A DNA stretch of 64,000 bases from Cryptomeria japonica. Its lineage: Eukaryota > Streptophyta > Pinopsida > Cupressales > Cupressaceae. The stretch's first letter is position 1. The number at the start of each line of letters is the position of its first letter. Positions 1 to 9,429 of this stretch are shown here, piece by piece. Made by a program: the position numbers and the translations under genes. The notes under the pieces were generated by a model. That model worked only from the letters and a program-made list of their open reading frames with translations. It was not told where the DNA came from and searched no databases. Location of the stretch: contig NC_081406.1 of assembly GCF_030272615.1 (NCBI RefSeq), positions 214,314,497 through 214,378,496 of the forward strand, read 5' to 3'.

Positions 1-26
1 GACGTGTATACTATAGATAGCAAAAT

Positions 27-74
27 GTAGCATTAAGATTGCTACATTTTGCTATGTAGCAATCTTAATGCTAC
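27..74. repeat. Perfect inverted repeat, 21-bp arms, 6-nt loop
   Basis: Positions 27-47 and 54-74 are exact reverse complements around a 6-nt spacer. The arm contains GCATTAAGATTGC, which also recurs in direct orientation in the tandem duplication next door (near 89 and 162). The palindrome therefore looks like one inverted plus two direct copies of the same short segment, produced by local rearrangement in the gag region of element H. Confidence 0.95.
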
Positions 75-215
75 ACAACAAAATGTAGCATTAAGATTGC
101 TTGTAGCTTCTTTCAAGGGAAAAGCCCAAGATTGGTACAGATGTCACACAGCAAAATGTAGCATTAAGATTGCTTGTAGCTTCTTTCAAGGGAAAAGCCC
201 AAGATTGGTACAGAT
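73..215 (+). repeat. 73-bp tandem duplication inside gag of element H
   Basis: The segment 73-142 is repeated at 146-215 with a 73-bp period and almost no differences. It duplicates the gag piece reading SFKGKAQDWYR/SFFQGKSPRLVQ; because 73 is not a multiple of 3, the duplication shifts the reading frame. Confidence 0.93.
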
Positions 216-560
216 CTCTCACACCAAATTCAATAGGAAGTTGGGACAAGCTGGGAGATTGTTTCTTTGATCAGTTCACAGAAAAGGGAGATAGCTCTTC
301 TCTTATGCAGTAGATGATAATGATAAGAAGGCCTCTACAAGAAGCTATGATAAAGTTTAATACCAGATTTGAGAAGACTTGGCAAAGAATACCTATGTCT
401 GCTCGTCCCCCTCTGGACATGGCTTTCATATTTTATCTAAAATATTTTAACTCCAAGATATCTATAATGATCTAGTCTCTGGGAGGTAGCACTCTTCCAG
501 ACACTTATGAGCTAGTTTTCTAGGGAGAACAACTTAATTGATGTAGCGAAGCTCCCACCA
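125..560 (+). pseudogene. gag (capsid) fragment of element H
   Basis: After the second copy of the duplication the frame reads DWYRSL, then GSWDKLGDCFFDQFTEKGD and TRFEKTWQRIP, then a segment ending SLGGSTLPDTYEL. This is the usual retrotransposon gag pattern (W-x-x-L around a helix-rich capsid fold). In-frame stops occur near 310, 472 and 522. The gag would form the particle in which reverse transcription takes place. It is broken, and no start codon can be assigned because the upstream part is rearranged. Confidence 0.75.
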
Positions 561-1689
561 AGACCACCAATTCCATTCTTTCCCAACTTGACAAGCCAAA
601 TGCCCAAGCCATCACCTCTGAGCACATACACCCCTCAATCTATGTATATTTATCCCAATGCTTAGTAGGAAAGCAATTCCAGCCTCTCCACTTTAGTTGC
701 AGAGGTTAACGATATGTAAAATTTTCTTAGAACCTTTCCAAATGAGATTATCAACCTTAAGGGTAGTAGGCTCACACCAAACCCCCTTTTCAAAATTACC
801 AAAGCACGAGACCCCCTTACTAGAAACACCAATATCAAGGAGGTGTGAAAGCTAATCAAAGTCAGCCTAACAACTAGCTTGTGCTGGTGCCTACCCCTTT
901 CAAAACTTTACCTCCCAATAACAACAAAGAATTGGTTGTTGGCCAAAATAACTTTGCAGATGACACCAATTAATGGTTCTTCCCTTTCAATGATGCTCAT
1001 ATGTCACGGAATTGTCTGAGGGGAAACTTGCAACAAAAAGTGGTCAAGAAAAGGAGTCAAGGAATGAGCCCTAATGCTAGAGTCTATGCTTCTTCGGGTA
1101 TGAATAATGCTTCACTTACTCCTCAAATGCATGACATGTCCTTAGAGTGGGAAGTTGAGATCACTCCGAATCATGCTCTCTTTTCATGGATGGAGGAAGA
1201 GGAGACTATCCTAACAAATTATTCTTCCACATCATCATTCAAGATGACACAAGTGTAGTGCGATTATAACCTCCTCTCCAAGTGTCAGTTTACCAAAGAT
1301 CCTATGATACAACAACCGAAAGAAATTATAGAGAAACCAAAGGAATAGCTCGTTGTGGTTTCCAATTCCCTAAAGGAAAAAGGCTTCATACCTTATAAGG
1401 CCAAAGACTCAAAGGCTCCCATTCCCACAATTCTTGACATAGTAGAGAAATTGAAGAAGGCTCCCATGAATGTATCCCTATGGGATATCCTCACCATTCC
1501 TAAATAGAAAAACCATTTACAGGAGTCACTCAGTGAAACTAAAAAGCTTTCCACCGAGTCAGCAACAAATGAATCACACACAAAGAGCAATGGACCTGTT
1601 TTAGGAGACCAATCGTGAACCCCAGTGGTGCTTACCAATGAAGGCCTTGAGGATGCTACTAACATGAAAGAAGGTAAGCCAAAGCCCAA
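561..1689 (+). other. gag C-terminal/linker remnant of element H
   Basis: No recognisable domain. Short open stretches (for example 1001-1258, 85 codons) are compatible with the poorly conserved region between capsid and protease, but I see no zinc knuckle here. It lies between two assigned domains of the same element and on the same strand, so it is most simply that element's linker. Confidence 0.5.
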
Positions 1690-2010
1690 TCCATTATTTT
1701 TTACTCTTACTAGTGGAGATAAGTTACTTCACAATTCCATGATTGATTTTGGTGCTAGCACTACTGTCATTCCTAAGCAAATAACATAAGTTCTGAATTT
1801 GAAATATGAGCCTGTAAGTAGGGGAGTTATGAAATTATATGGAAACAGAGTCTAGACTGTAGAAATTATAAAACACCTTTTGGTCACTTTATTCTCTTTT
1901 CCTAGCATCGATGTAACCAAAGAAGTAGTGGTCATTGATATCCCCCTATTTTCAGCCTTTGTTTGTCCCGAGATTTCACCGCAAAAGTTGGAGGATATCT
2001 CTCTTTAGAT
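1690..2010 (+). pseudogene. Aspartic protease fragment of element H
   Basis: The frame reads LTSGDKLLHNSMIDFGAST and then TVIPKQIT before a stop. The D-F-G-A-S motif (Asp codon at 1745-1747) corresponds to the D-S/T-G-A active-site loop of retropepsins, with Ser/Thr replaced by Phe. The enzyme would cut the polyprotein. It is followed by the RNase H-like domain, unlike most gypsy elements, where RT follows protease directly. Confidence 0.75.
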
Positions 2011-2340
2011 TGGTCTCACCTTATCCTTAGGACTAAGCATGGGGCTAAATTGAAGATATTTTCTGAGCCTCTTCATTTAGAATAAATAGCCGATGAAGAT
2101 ATGATAAACTTTGAATCTACCCACACATCCATTTTGGGAGAAGAAATTAGATGTGTAGAATTATTAGAAGATGGAGAGATAATCAAAGACTGATCCACAT
2201 ACCAAGAGGTTTTCCTAAATGAACTCATAGATGTAGATCCTAATGGGAATTACCATTCCACTAGAATTGGGACGTATGTTACTTTTGATGAAAACCAACC
2301 AATTCCTAAAGTGTCAAAGGACCTGCAGGATAGAGAAAAA

Positions 2341-2745
2341 GAAAAAGAAGACCTAACCTATAAGCTTTGGACCCTCCACTTTGATGGTGCAAAATGCAAA
2401 ACCAGATTCGAAGCAAGAATTTGCCTCACTTCACATTTCAAAGAGAAGACCTTGAGGTCTTTCTATCTTTAATTTTCCAATTCCAGCACTAAGGCAGGTT
2501 ACGAAGCTTTGTTTCATGGTCTAAGTCTTGCAAAGTGCCTCAAAGTCAAGAAACTAAGAGTTTTGCGAGATTTAGAGTTAGTCATCCATCAGGTTCAGAG
2601 AATATCAGTTGCAAAGCATGTCCTCATGCATTCATACCGCCATAGAGTTTGGGACCTGATTGAGAGCTTTGAGGGTTTTAACATTCAAAAGATTCCCTAG
2701 AAGAAGAATGAAGCCACTGACCACATGGCCACAATAGGATCCTAG
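2341..2745 (+). pseudogene. Extra (archaeal-type-like) RNase H domain, upstream of RT, element H
   Basis: Frame 1 from 2341 reads W-T-L-H-F-D-G-A, then after one stop (near 2470) GYEALFHGLSLAKCLKVKKL, RDLELVIHQV, and ends IQKIPRKKNEATDHMAT (one stop near 2698). The order FDG / YEAL / DxELV / N-x-x-x-D matches the four acidic positions of the second RNase H of Tat-group Ty3/gypsy elements. It sits before the RT, separated by a linker containing IRPAIPDNETHWYVFE. A separate RNase H of the normal kind follows the RT, so this element had two. Domain identity is fairly sure; the archaeal-type assignment is by motif only. Confidence 0.75.
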
Positions 2746-3069
2746 TTAGATCTCACATTAGAATTATTAGAAAACAAGCATTCAATCTAGGTAACTATTA
2801 GACCTGCTATACCCGACAATGAAACCCATTGGTATGTTTTTGAGAGTGATGAACATATAGCTAAGTTCATCAAACAATCTAGGGAGTTTGCAAACCAATT
2901 GCAACGTAAGGTGGCCGAGGCATACGACAACCAAGTGATCCAGTTAAAGACAAACAAAATCTCGAAGGGATTGATTACACTAGAAAATATTTTTGACTGT
3001 GAAGATTCCATAAATGATAAAAGGAAATTCATAGCAGATAAAGAGGATTACAACAAACTCCATGTTGGG

Positions 3070-3990
3070 GATGGTTAGAATCTCAAGGTAGGGAAAGATG
3101 TTCCCCAATGCAATAGAGACAGGCTAATCCATTTTTGCAATGAATATATGGGGGTAATTGCATGGTCATATCACAAGCTCCATGGGTACAATCCAGAGGT
3201 AGTCCTGCATACCATTGAGCTAACTGAAGGAGCAAAGCTTGTCTGACAAAAGAAACATCTGGTCAATTCAAAGATAAAATCCTTGATGTCACAAGAGTTG
3301 TGGAAATTAATTGACTCTTAGATTATCTATCTGAGCAATCATAGCACCTGGCTTTATAACTTGGTGCCAGTCTGGAAAAAGAATGGAGAAATTCACCTTT
3401 ATGTGGTTTTTTGGGACCTTAATAGAGCATCCTTGAAGGACAATTATCGTTTGCCTCCAATGGAGAAAATTCTACATACAATAGTCAGATCTGAAATATT
3501 CTCTATGCTTGATGACTTCTTCGGATATAACCAAGTCCTTGTTGAACCAGAGGACCAACATAAAACCACGTTCACCACCAAATGGGGAATCTTCGCTTAT
3601 CAGAAGATACCTTTTGGGTTGTATAATGATGGTGATACTTTCCTAGAGGGCCATGGATATAGCCTTCAAAGAGATAATTAACAAGATAATTCTTATTTAC
3701 CTAGATGAATTGATAGTTTTTTCAAAGCACAAAGAAGATCACTTCGACCATTTAGAGCTAGTTTTCCTAAAGTGCCTAGAGTTTGGTGTCTCTTTGAATC
3801 CTAAGAAATGTATTTTTGGGTGCCTCAAGGGAAGTTGTTAGGACATTTAGTATCTAAAGAAGGAGTGTCAATCAATTCAGACCATGTGAAATCTATCAAA
3901 GAGCTTTCCTTGTTGGTGAACAAGAAGGGTGTTCAATATTTTTTGGGAAAGATCAACTTCATCAGCTGATTCATTTCTGATTTTCATGGG
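3070..3990 (+). pseudogene. Reverse transcriptase of element H
   Basis: The stretch from 3361 reads VPVWKKNGEIHLYV, F-W-D-L-N-R-A-S, DNYRLPPMEKIL, MLDDFFGYNQVLVEPEDQ, then QKIPFGL, and after a frameshift near 3650 MDIAFKEIINKIILIYLDEL. It continues LNPKKCIFG and FLGKINF. This is the palm and fingers of a Ty3/gypsy RT. The catalytic Y-x-D-D box is Y-L-D-E (3698-3709): the second Asp has become Glu. Upstream, 3070-3350 holds the N-terminal part (GVIAWSYHKLHGY..HTIEL) with several stops. Confidence 0.9.
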
Positions 3991-4500
3991 ATGGTAAAAC
4001 CAATCACCCTTATGCTAAAAAAGGATATGCATTTCAAATGGACTCCAAAGTCCATCTCATCTTCCCTTGTCTTAGTTAATCCAGATATGTTCAAGGATTT
4101 CCTCATGTACATTTATGATAGCAACTTCAGTGTTGTTGTATTAACATTGAAGGACATAGAAGGTACAGGGGAACATCTAATTGCTTTTCATTCAAAAATG
4201 CTAAAAGTGTATGAAGTCAAGTTTAACTTTATTGAAAAAAAAGCATTCACCATTGTAAAAGTCTTGAAGAGGTTTAGGCATTTCATTGCTTTTAATAAGA
4301 CAACTATCTACGTGGCTCATCTAGTGGTTTGTGAATACATCATGGAAGGAGAAATCACGGAAAAGAGAGCCAATTGGATTACCATGATCCTTGAGTATGA
4401 AATTAATGTCAAGCCTACCAAGGTAATCCAAGGTGAGGGTCTCTGTGAATACTTAGCTCAGGAATTAGAGGATCTAGGAAAAGCTCAAGATGAGAATATG
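3991..4500 (+). pseudogene. RNase H of element H
   Basis: An open frame from 3991 to 4617 (208 codons) starts in the RT/RNase H connection (FKWTPKSI) and reads FLMYIYDSNFSVVVL, HLIAFHSKMLKVYE, FIEKKAFTIVKVLKRFRHFI, and RANWITMILEYEINVKPTKV. This is the RNase H normally fused to the RT; it would remove RNA from the RNA:DNA hybrid. The frame is the longest left in element H. The alanine and aspartate expected in the first catalytic strand (YxASD) read Y-D-S-N, so activity is unlikely. Confidence 0.85.
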
Positions 4501-4619
4501 TTGATGCATACAAAACCAGAGGAAAGAAGTTGGATTGCTGACCAGAAACTCTTCATGCAAACCAAAAATTTTCCTCCAAACTTCCCCGTGGAAAGGAAAA
4601 TATTCTATAGGCTATAGAG

Positions 4620-4937
4620 TAGCGGCTATTAGTTGCTAGAAGGTGTCTTATTCAAGCAAAACTTTGATGAATATCTACTCCATTGTGTGGATAGGAAGCA
4701 GGCTGAAAATTTTCTACATGAGTTTCATGGGGAGGTTAGTTCTCTGCCCAAACAATTGTAATGAAAATCACCTATACAGGCTATTATTGGGTCTTATTGT
4801 TTAAGGACATGCACACCCTTGTCTGAAAATGCAAAGAATGCCAATTCTATGTCTGAAAATGTAGAAATATAGCTATGTCGCTTAGGCCTATAATGGTTGA
4901 TGAGCCTTTTGCCTAGTGGGGATTGGACTTCATAGGT
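4620..4937 (+). pseudogene. Integrase N-terminal zinc finger and start of core, element H
   Basis: In shifting frames the sequence reads LLEGVLFKQ, LLHCVDRKQAE, a H-x-x-x-G segment, GYYWVLLFKDM, KCKECQFY, and RPIMVDEPFA followed by WGLDFIG. This is the HHCC zinc finger of a gypsy integrase and the first strand of the catalytic core (D of LDFIG). Reading ends at 4937, where element C begins, so the rest of the integrase was separated by that insertion and is not found in the window. Confidence 0.82.
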
Positions 4938-5479
4938 TGTTGGCATTAAAATTGTCATTGAAGTCAGCATGTGTGTGCAGGGCTATTGAATTTGTAGAGG
5001 AGTTGATGGATCAGGTTGATGAAGATGAAATTGTTGTTACAGAATCCCATAATGGCACCTGATGTGTTTATGAAGTTCATGTTGGATGTCTTGGTGCTAG
5101 GGTTGTGAAAAACAAGAATTCATGTATGGTGGCAAGACCTTATTATGTTATACCGATTTTAGTATGGTCTGATAAATGAGTATCACAAATCTTATCAAGA
5201 TAGCTACATCAATCAAATGTTGTGCATGTGAAGCAGTTATATCCAGATAACTTTGTTGATTAAGTGGTGTACAAGTGAAGTAATCTTATCAGGATAACTA
5301 TACTGATGTAAGTTTTTGAGGAGTCTCTCTAGTATTGTGACGGATTGGGATAGCAATTCTGAAAACTAGAGCTAAGATCCACATTAGAATAGTGGATAAA
5401 GGCGGAGTAGCATTTTTGAGTAATACTGATATAGTAAACTACTCTAACAATCACTATGTTGAAATAGCTATGTCGATCA

Positions 5480-6600
5480 GCTGATCGAGAATGCCTATCG
5501 GAGTAACTATTGAAGGCAGAATAGAAAATTACCACTATGCCGACAATGTAAACTATCTCAATGGAGGTTCTCATCGGTACAATCTATGCCAATGCAGTTT
5601 ATCACTATGGAGTTTGATCATCGAAATAACATATTCCGATATTGAGGAGGTCTTTGGAGTTCGATTTCAGATTAGCTACGTTGATGTTGGTTCATGTTTG
5701 GTCATCAAAATATTTTATTTTGATGGGATAGATTCCAGAAGCTAATCCAATAGTTACAACTATTCCAATGGGTATGCACTTTGGGAAAGCTATGCCAATA
5801 GAGAAAAATAAAGAATTGATCTTTTGGTTATGAAATTGGAATAACCCATTCTAATGGTGTTTGTCACCGTGGAGTTTGCTTATTGGAATACCTATGCCGA
5901 TGTACCTTGTCACCATGGAGTTGTGATTTTTGTAGTAGCCTAAGTCGATAAAGTTTATCATTGTGGAGTTGTGAGTTTAGAATACCTATGCCAATAAAAG
6001 GAGGAAGACAGTATGTCATTAGAGTAACTTGTTCTATTGATTTAACATGTTTTGCCTATGCTGATACTGATGACTATTCTGATGATGACCATTTTTGAAT
6101 AATGAGTTGCATTCGAGATAGCTTATGCCGATGGAGAGTGTCAACCTAGAGAATATGGTTTGGTATAGCTCATGGCGATAAATGAAATCAAAGGGGAATT
6201 TCTCTTCGAAGTAACCTATGCCGATGAAGGTTGTTACTACGGAGTTTGAGTATTGGGATACCTTATGCCAATGAAGTTAGTCATCGTGGAATATGCATTT
6301 TAGAATAATGATGCCAATGGGGTTTGTCACTGTGGTGTATGATTTTCGAAGTATCTATACCGATAAAGAGAAGTTGATTGTGTGTCATCACAATGACTTA
6401 TTTTGTCAATTTAATATGTTTTCTCTATGTCTATAGTTATGGTTAACTCGATGAGTGGTCATTTGAGTCTTTCGGCTTGGGATAACCTATGTTGACATGG
6501 TCAGTCTACATGGAGAATATGGCTTAGTATAACCTATGGTGATAGAAGAAATCAAAGGTGAGTTTTCCATTGGTGTAAATCATGCTGACAAAAGAAACAA
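5480..6600 (+). repeat. Degenerate tandem array inside the LTR of element C
   Basis: Variants of a phrase like TATGCCGATG..GTTTGTCACCGTGGAGTTTG..ATTGGAATACC recur at irregular spacing, for example near 5588, 5860, 5910, 5955, 6125, 6220, 6260 and 6310. A higher-order copy is also visible: about 6080-6215 resembles about 6440-6575 (shared ..GAGAATATGG.TT.GTATA.C.CATGG.GATA), about 360 bp apart. The units are strongly diverged. Confidence 0.7.
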
Positions 6601-7499
6601 AAGACATTGCAAGGTAATCGGGATAGGTTGCGAAGGTATAATAGAGACAAAGTGTTAACCCTATAGTTATAAATTTTCTGATAGAGCTTCAAGGAGATGT
6701 ATCAGAATGAGTTAACCTGATATGAGTAACATGGAAATAGAGTGGATCAGTATAATGGCTTATTGTAAACTTGATAGGTGTGATACATGCAACATAACAC
6801 AAAGGTTAGTGATAGCAAGAAAATCGGCTAATCTTGGCAGCTCGATAGTCCACATGGATGGTTGACCTAGTTTGACTGAATGACCTAGATGTAGATTGAG
6901 GAGATTAAGAAGACTTTGGGGCCACGTTTTCATGCTAATAGAAACAAATATCTATTCAGTGTCTGACTAGACTTAACTAAATGACCTGGATGTTGATTGT
7001 GATGACATGTGTAACCCAAGTGGTCAAATAGGAGAATTGAAGTACTAAAGATGGTGTATTCATTAATGGTGATCCAATAGAAAATAGGTGAGTGGCTCAA
7101 GAACATCAGAAGATCTTCAATCGTCAATATGTCCAAGCTAGATGTAGGTGAAGATTACTAAATATAGTAATCTAAATTCAGTGTTTGAACTAGACAAGGA
7201 AGCTACTCTCAATAAATGATGATGGACAAAAAATCTCTAGAGAAAATCTGGAAGATCAAATCTTCCTGATCTATCAAATGTACATTTTGAACTTCAGCTC
7301 TTGGCGAGAAGATCAACAGTCCAGAGTAAAAGTTGGTGAAGGATATAGGTTGATAGGAGTCTTTTATGCATAGGAACTTGAATTGCTAACTGGAAAAAAT
7401 AAAAATTGACTAAATGAATAGTCTGCAAGCTACATTAGAAATTGTACAGATTGAGATGTATGATAACATGGCAAACAAGTTTGTCTAATAGGGTGATGA

Positions 7500-7920
7500 A
7501 GTATGATTTGATCGACAGTGTGTAGGTAGGAGTAGTTGATGAATGCAGTAGTGAAGGATAGAGAGGGGTGACTGAGTAGAAAAGAGTTGAGGAACAAAAA
7601 AGAAATGTTGTGACTGTATGAATGTAAGGTATTGATGTGGGTACAAAATATAGAGCAGAAGTAATTCAAATAAGAGTTGAGTTATGCAGAAGTGTTTCTG
7701 TAGAGAGTGGAAGTATGAATTGGAGAGAGGCAAAGACATGATATAAAAAGTGCAGAACCAGAGAAGACAATACAAAAAGGTAGAAGTTAGAGACAGTGAA
7801 GAGAACTGAGTAGAAGAAAAACAAAGAGTAAACAATAGAGGAGAGAGAAGAAGAGAAGAAGAACTAAGATAGAGACTTAAGGTTAGAGTGTAGATAAGAG
7901 TTTAGTTTATCTGAAGAGCA
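7500..7920 (+). repeat. Purine-rich (A/G) block in LTR of element C
   Basis: About 420 bp in which the + strand is heavily A/G (GAGAAGAAGAACTAAG-type words). The open frames on the opposite strand here are serine/leucine-rich products of this bias, not genes. It lies just ahead of the part that in related LTRs precedes the C-rich hairpin. Confidence 0.7.
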
Positions 7921-7992
7921 GATTCTTTGAGAGATAAAATATCATTTGTAACAGGGAGCTTAAATTTTTTTTTATTATTACTCATTGTAATC

Positions 7993-8121
7993 TCTGAGTG
8001 GGTGCTCAGAGCTAGGGGTTGGTGCTCCTTTGGGTTGTAGCCCATAAATTAGTAGGGGTTGGTTCTCCTTGGGTTGGTTCCCTAAGGATAGGGGTTGGTT
8101 CCCTAAATGTTGTAATCAGTT
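7993..8121 (+). repeat. Short GGGGTTGGT repeats in LTR of element C
   Basis: AGGGGTTGGTNCTCCTTTGGGTTG-like units occur about four times (near 8012, 8054, 8090 and partly 8070), joined by TAGCCCATAAATTAG and CCCTAA. The same array, reverse-complemented, is in both LTRs of element T. Confidence 0.8.
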
Positions 8122-8332
8122 TTACTTGTGAGGCTGGATTGGAGTAGTAGACTCTAGCAACATTTATCACCGACATTTTTCCCACCATGGGTTTTCCTTG
8201 TATACACTTGTATTATGTGATGTGCTTTTATGTGTGTGTGTGTGTGCTCATGTGTTAGTATCTCTGGTAATGGTTTTGTGATCAAAGTGATTGTTTCTTT
8301 GATCCTTTAGAAGGTAAAAGTTTTTATTGATC

Positions 8333-8360
8333 ACCACTGATTCACCCCCCTCTCAGTGGT
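8333..8360 (+). promoter_or_regulatory. C-rich-loop hairpin near 3' end of LTR C
   Basis: ACCACTGA (8333-8340) pairs perfectly with TCAGTGGT (8353-8360) around a 12-nt loop TTCACCCCCCTC. It lies 16 bp before the LTR end and 18 bp before the primer site. Equivalent hairpins with other stem sequences occur in the other copia-type LTRs here. Confidence 0.8.
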
Positions 8361-8377
8361 CCATTGTGTTTCAACAA

Positions 8378-8390
8378 TTGGTATCAAAGA
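8378..8390 (+). other. Primer binding site of element C
   Basis: TTGGTATCAAAG directly after the LTR end matches the plant copia consensus TGGTATCAGAGC, complementary to the 3' end of initiator Met tRNA, with one substitution. It marks the start of minus-strand DNA synthesis and fixes the 3' LTR border at 8376. Confidence 0.88.
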
Positions 8391-8442
8391 ACTAGGTTCC
8401 TAGTTAGAAAAACTTCCTCTAGCTTGGTTAGATTTTGGTGTA

Positions 8443-9374
8443 TGAGCACAATGGTCAATTTTGAGTCAATATCTACTCCTATGTTTGATGGCTCAAAATA
8501 TTACATTTGGTCTTGTACAATGGAAGTGTATTTGTCCTCCTTAGGTTATGATGTCTGGATGTTTGTAGTAAATTGTTACTCTGCTTCTACTAGTTCTCCT
8601 ACTGATCCTAAAGCTAAAAGAAGATATGACTGCAATGTTGAAGCCATGAAGGCTATTCTCAGTGGGTTATCTGATAATGTATCTTTACAGGTTGATAGAT
8701 GTAAATTTGCAAAGAGTATATGGGACAGACTGAAGAAACTTTATGGTGAAGAGCCTACCACATCTGGATCAGATTGTGAAAGCAAAAAGAATAATAGTAT
8801 ATATAGATGTACAAATGATAAAACAAGATCATGTAGTAGTTGTAGTAAAGATGAAAAAAAAACTCTGATGGCACAAAAAGTACAAGGTAAGCAGCATACA
8901 TCAAGAAATGATAGTAGAGCTCAATCTAGAAAGCAAGATGTATTTGACAGTGATCATGAAGAAGAAGTGGAAGCTAAAGTTGATCTTGAAGGTGAGTTAA
9001 TTAGTGCCCTTGAAGAGTCAAAGTTTGTTAGAGAAGAATACAAGAATTATAAGAAGACCATTCTAGAGGATTATGAACAACTAAGCAAATGTCTTGAAGA
9101 GTCCAACCATAATAACACTATATTGTCAACACAACTAGAAGAGGCCAAAGGCATGTGTGAAGGATTAGAATCTGATTTTGATGTCAAGCAGAGAAGGTGT
9201 GAGGATTTAGAGAATGAAGTGGAGTCAAAAGGAAAAGAGTTCCGAAAGATAAAATATGAAATTGAAAATCTCATCAAACAACTTGAGAATTGCCAAGAGG
9301 AACATAAGCTAAGGAAGAAGTATGACAATGGCACCAAAACATTAGATGAAATCAAAGCATTTGAAGGATATTAC
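8443..9374 (+). pseudogene. gag N-terminal part, element C (UBN2-like plus coiled coil)
   Basis: From an ATG at 8443 the frame reads FESISTPMFDGSKYYIWSC, W-M-F-V-V, then AMKAILSGLSDNVSLQV, KSIWDRLKKLYGEEP, the signature of copia gag (UBN2-like capsid domain). From about residue 170 it becomes a long charged coiled coil (heptads with many E, K and L). It stops at 9375. The start was chosen for the conserved order of motifs; an in-frame ATG at 8364 is inside the LTR. Coiled-coil-bearing gag resembles Sire-type copia elements. No pol follows. Confidence 0.82.
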
Positions 9375-9429
9375 TAGTTTAGGGTGTGAATTTGGTTAAT
9401 ATTCTACCAGTGGTGAGTCATCAAAAAGG

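Larger units (their letters stand above)
1..4937 (+). mobile_element. Ty3/gypsy element H, internal region (5' LTR outside window, 3' part cut off)
   Basis: The remains of a gag-pol region read on the + strand: gag (about 125-560), protease (1690-2010), an RNase H-like domain (2341-2745), RT (3070-3990), RNase H (3991-4500) and the integrase zinc finger plus the start of its core (4620-4937). Stops and frameshifts occur throughout. The integrase reading stops abruptly just after a WGLDFIG-like motif, where a new sequence starting TGTTGG (element C) begins at 4938. The extra RNase H suggests the Tat group of Ty3/gypsy. No LTR of H is visible in the window. Confidence 0.85.
4938..8376 (+). mobile_element. 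5' LTR of copia-type element C (about 3.4 kb)
   Basis: It starts TGTTGG right where the integrase of H breaks off and ends ..TTTCAACA, giving TGTTG/CAACA termini. It is followed by a Met-tRNA-type primer site and by gag. The last 400 bp (7960-8376) resemble the reverse complement of the LTR of element T. At 3439 bp it is about 1 kb longer than T's LTR, mostly because of a degenerate repeat array (5480-6600) and a purine-rich block (7500-7920). No second full copy is in the window, so the left boundary rests on the TG and on the break in H. Confidence 0.75.

Noticed and set aside
7485-7835. Serine/leucine-rich minus-strand frames
   Set aside because: Produced by the purine-rich bias of the + strand in the LTR of C.
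8378-8390. tRNA gene
   Set aside because: The primer sites are short stretches complementary to a tRNA 3' end; no cloverleaf can be drawn around them.
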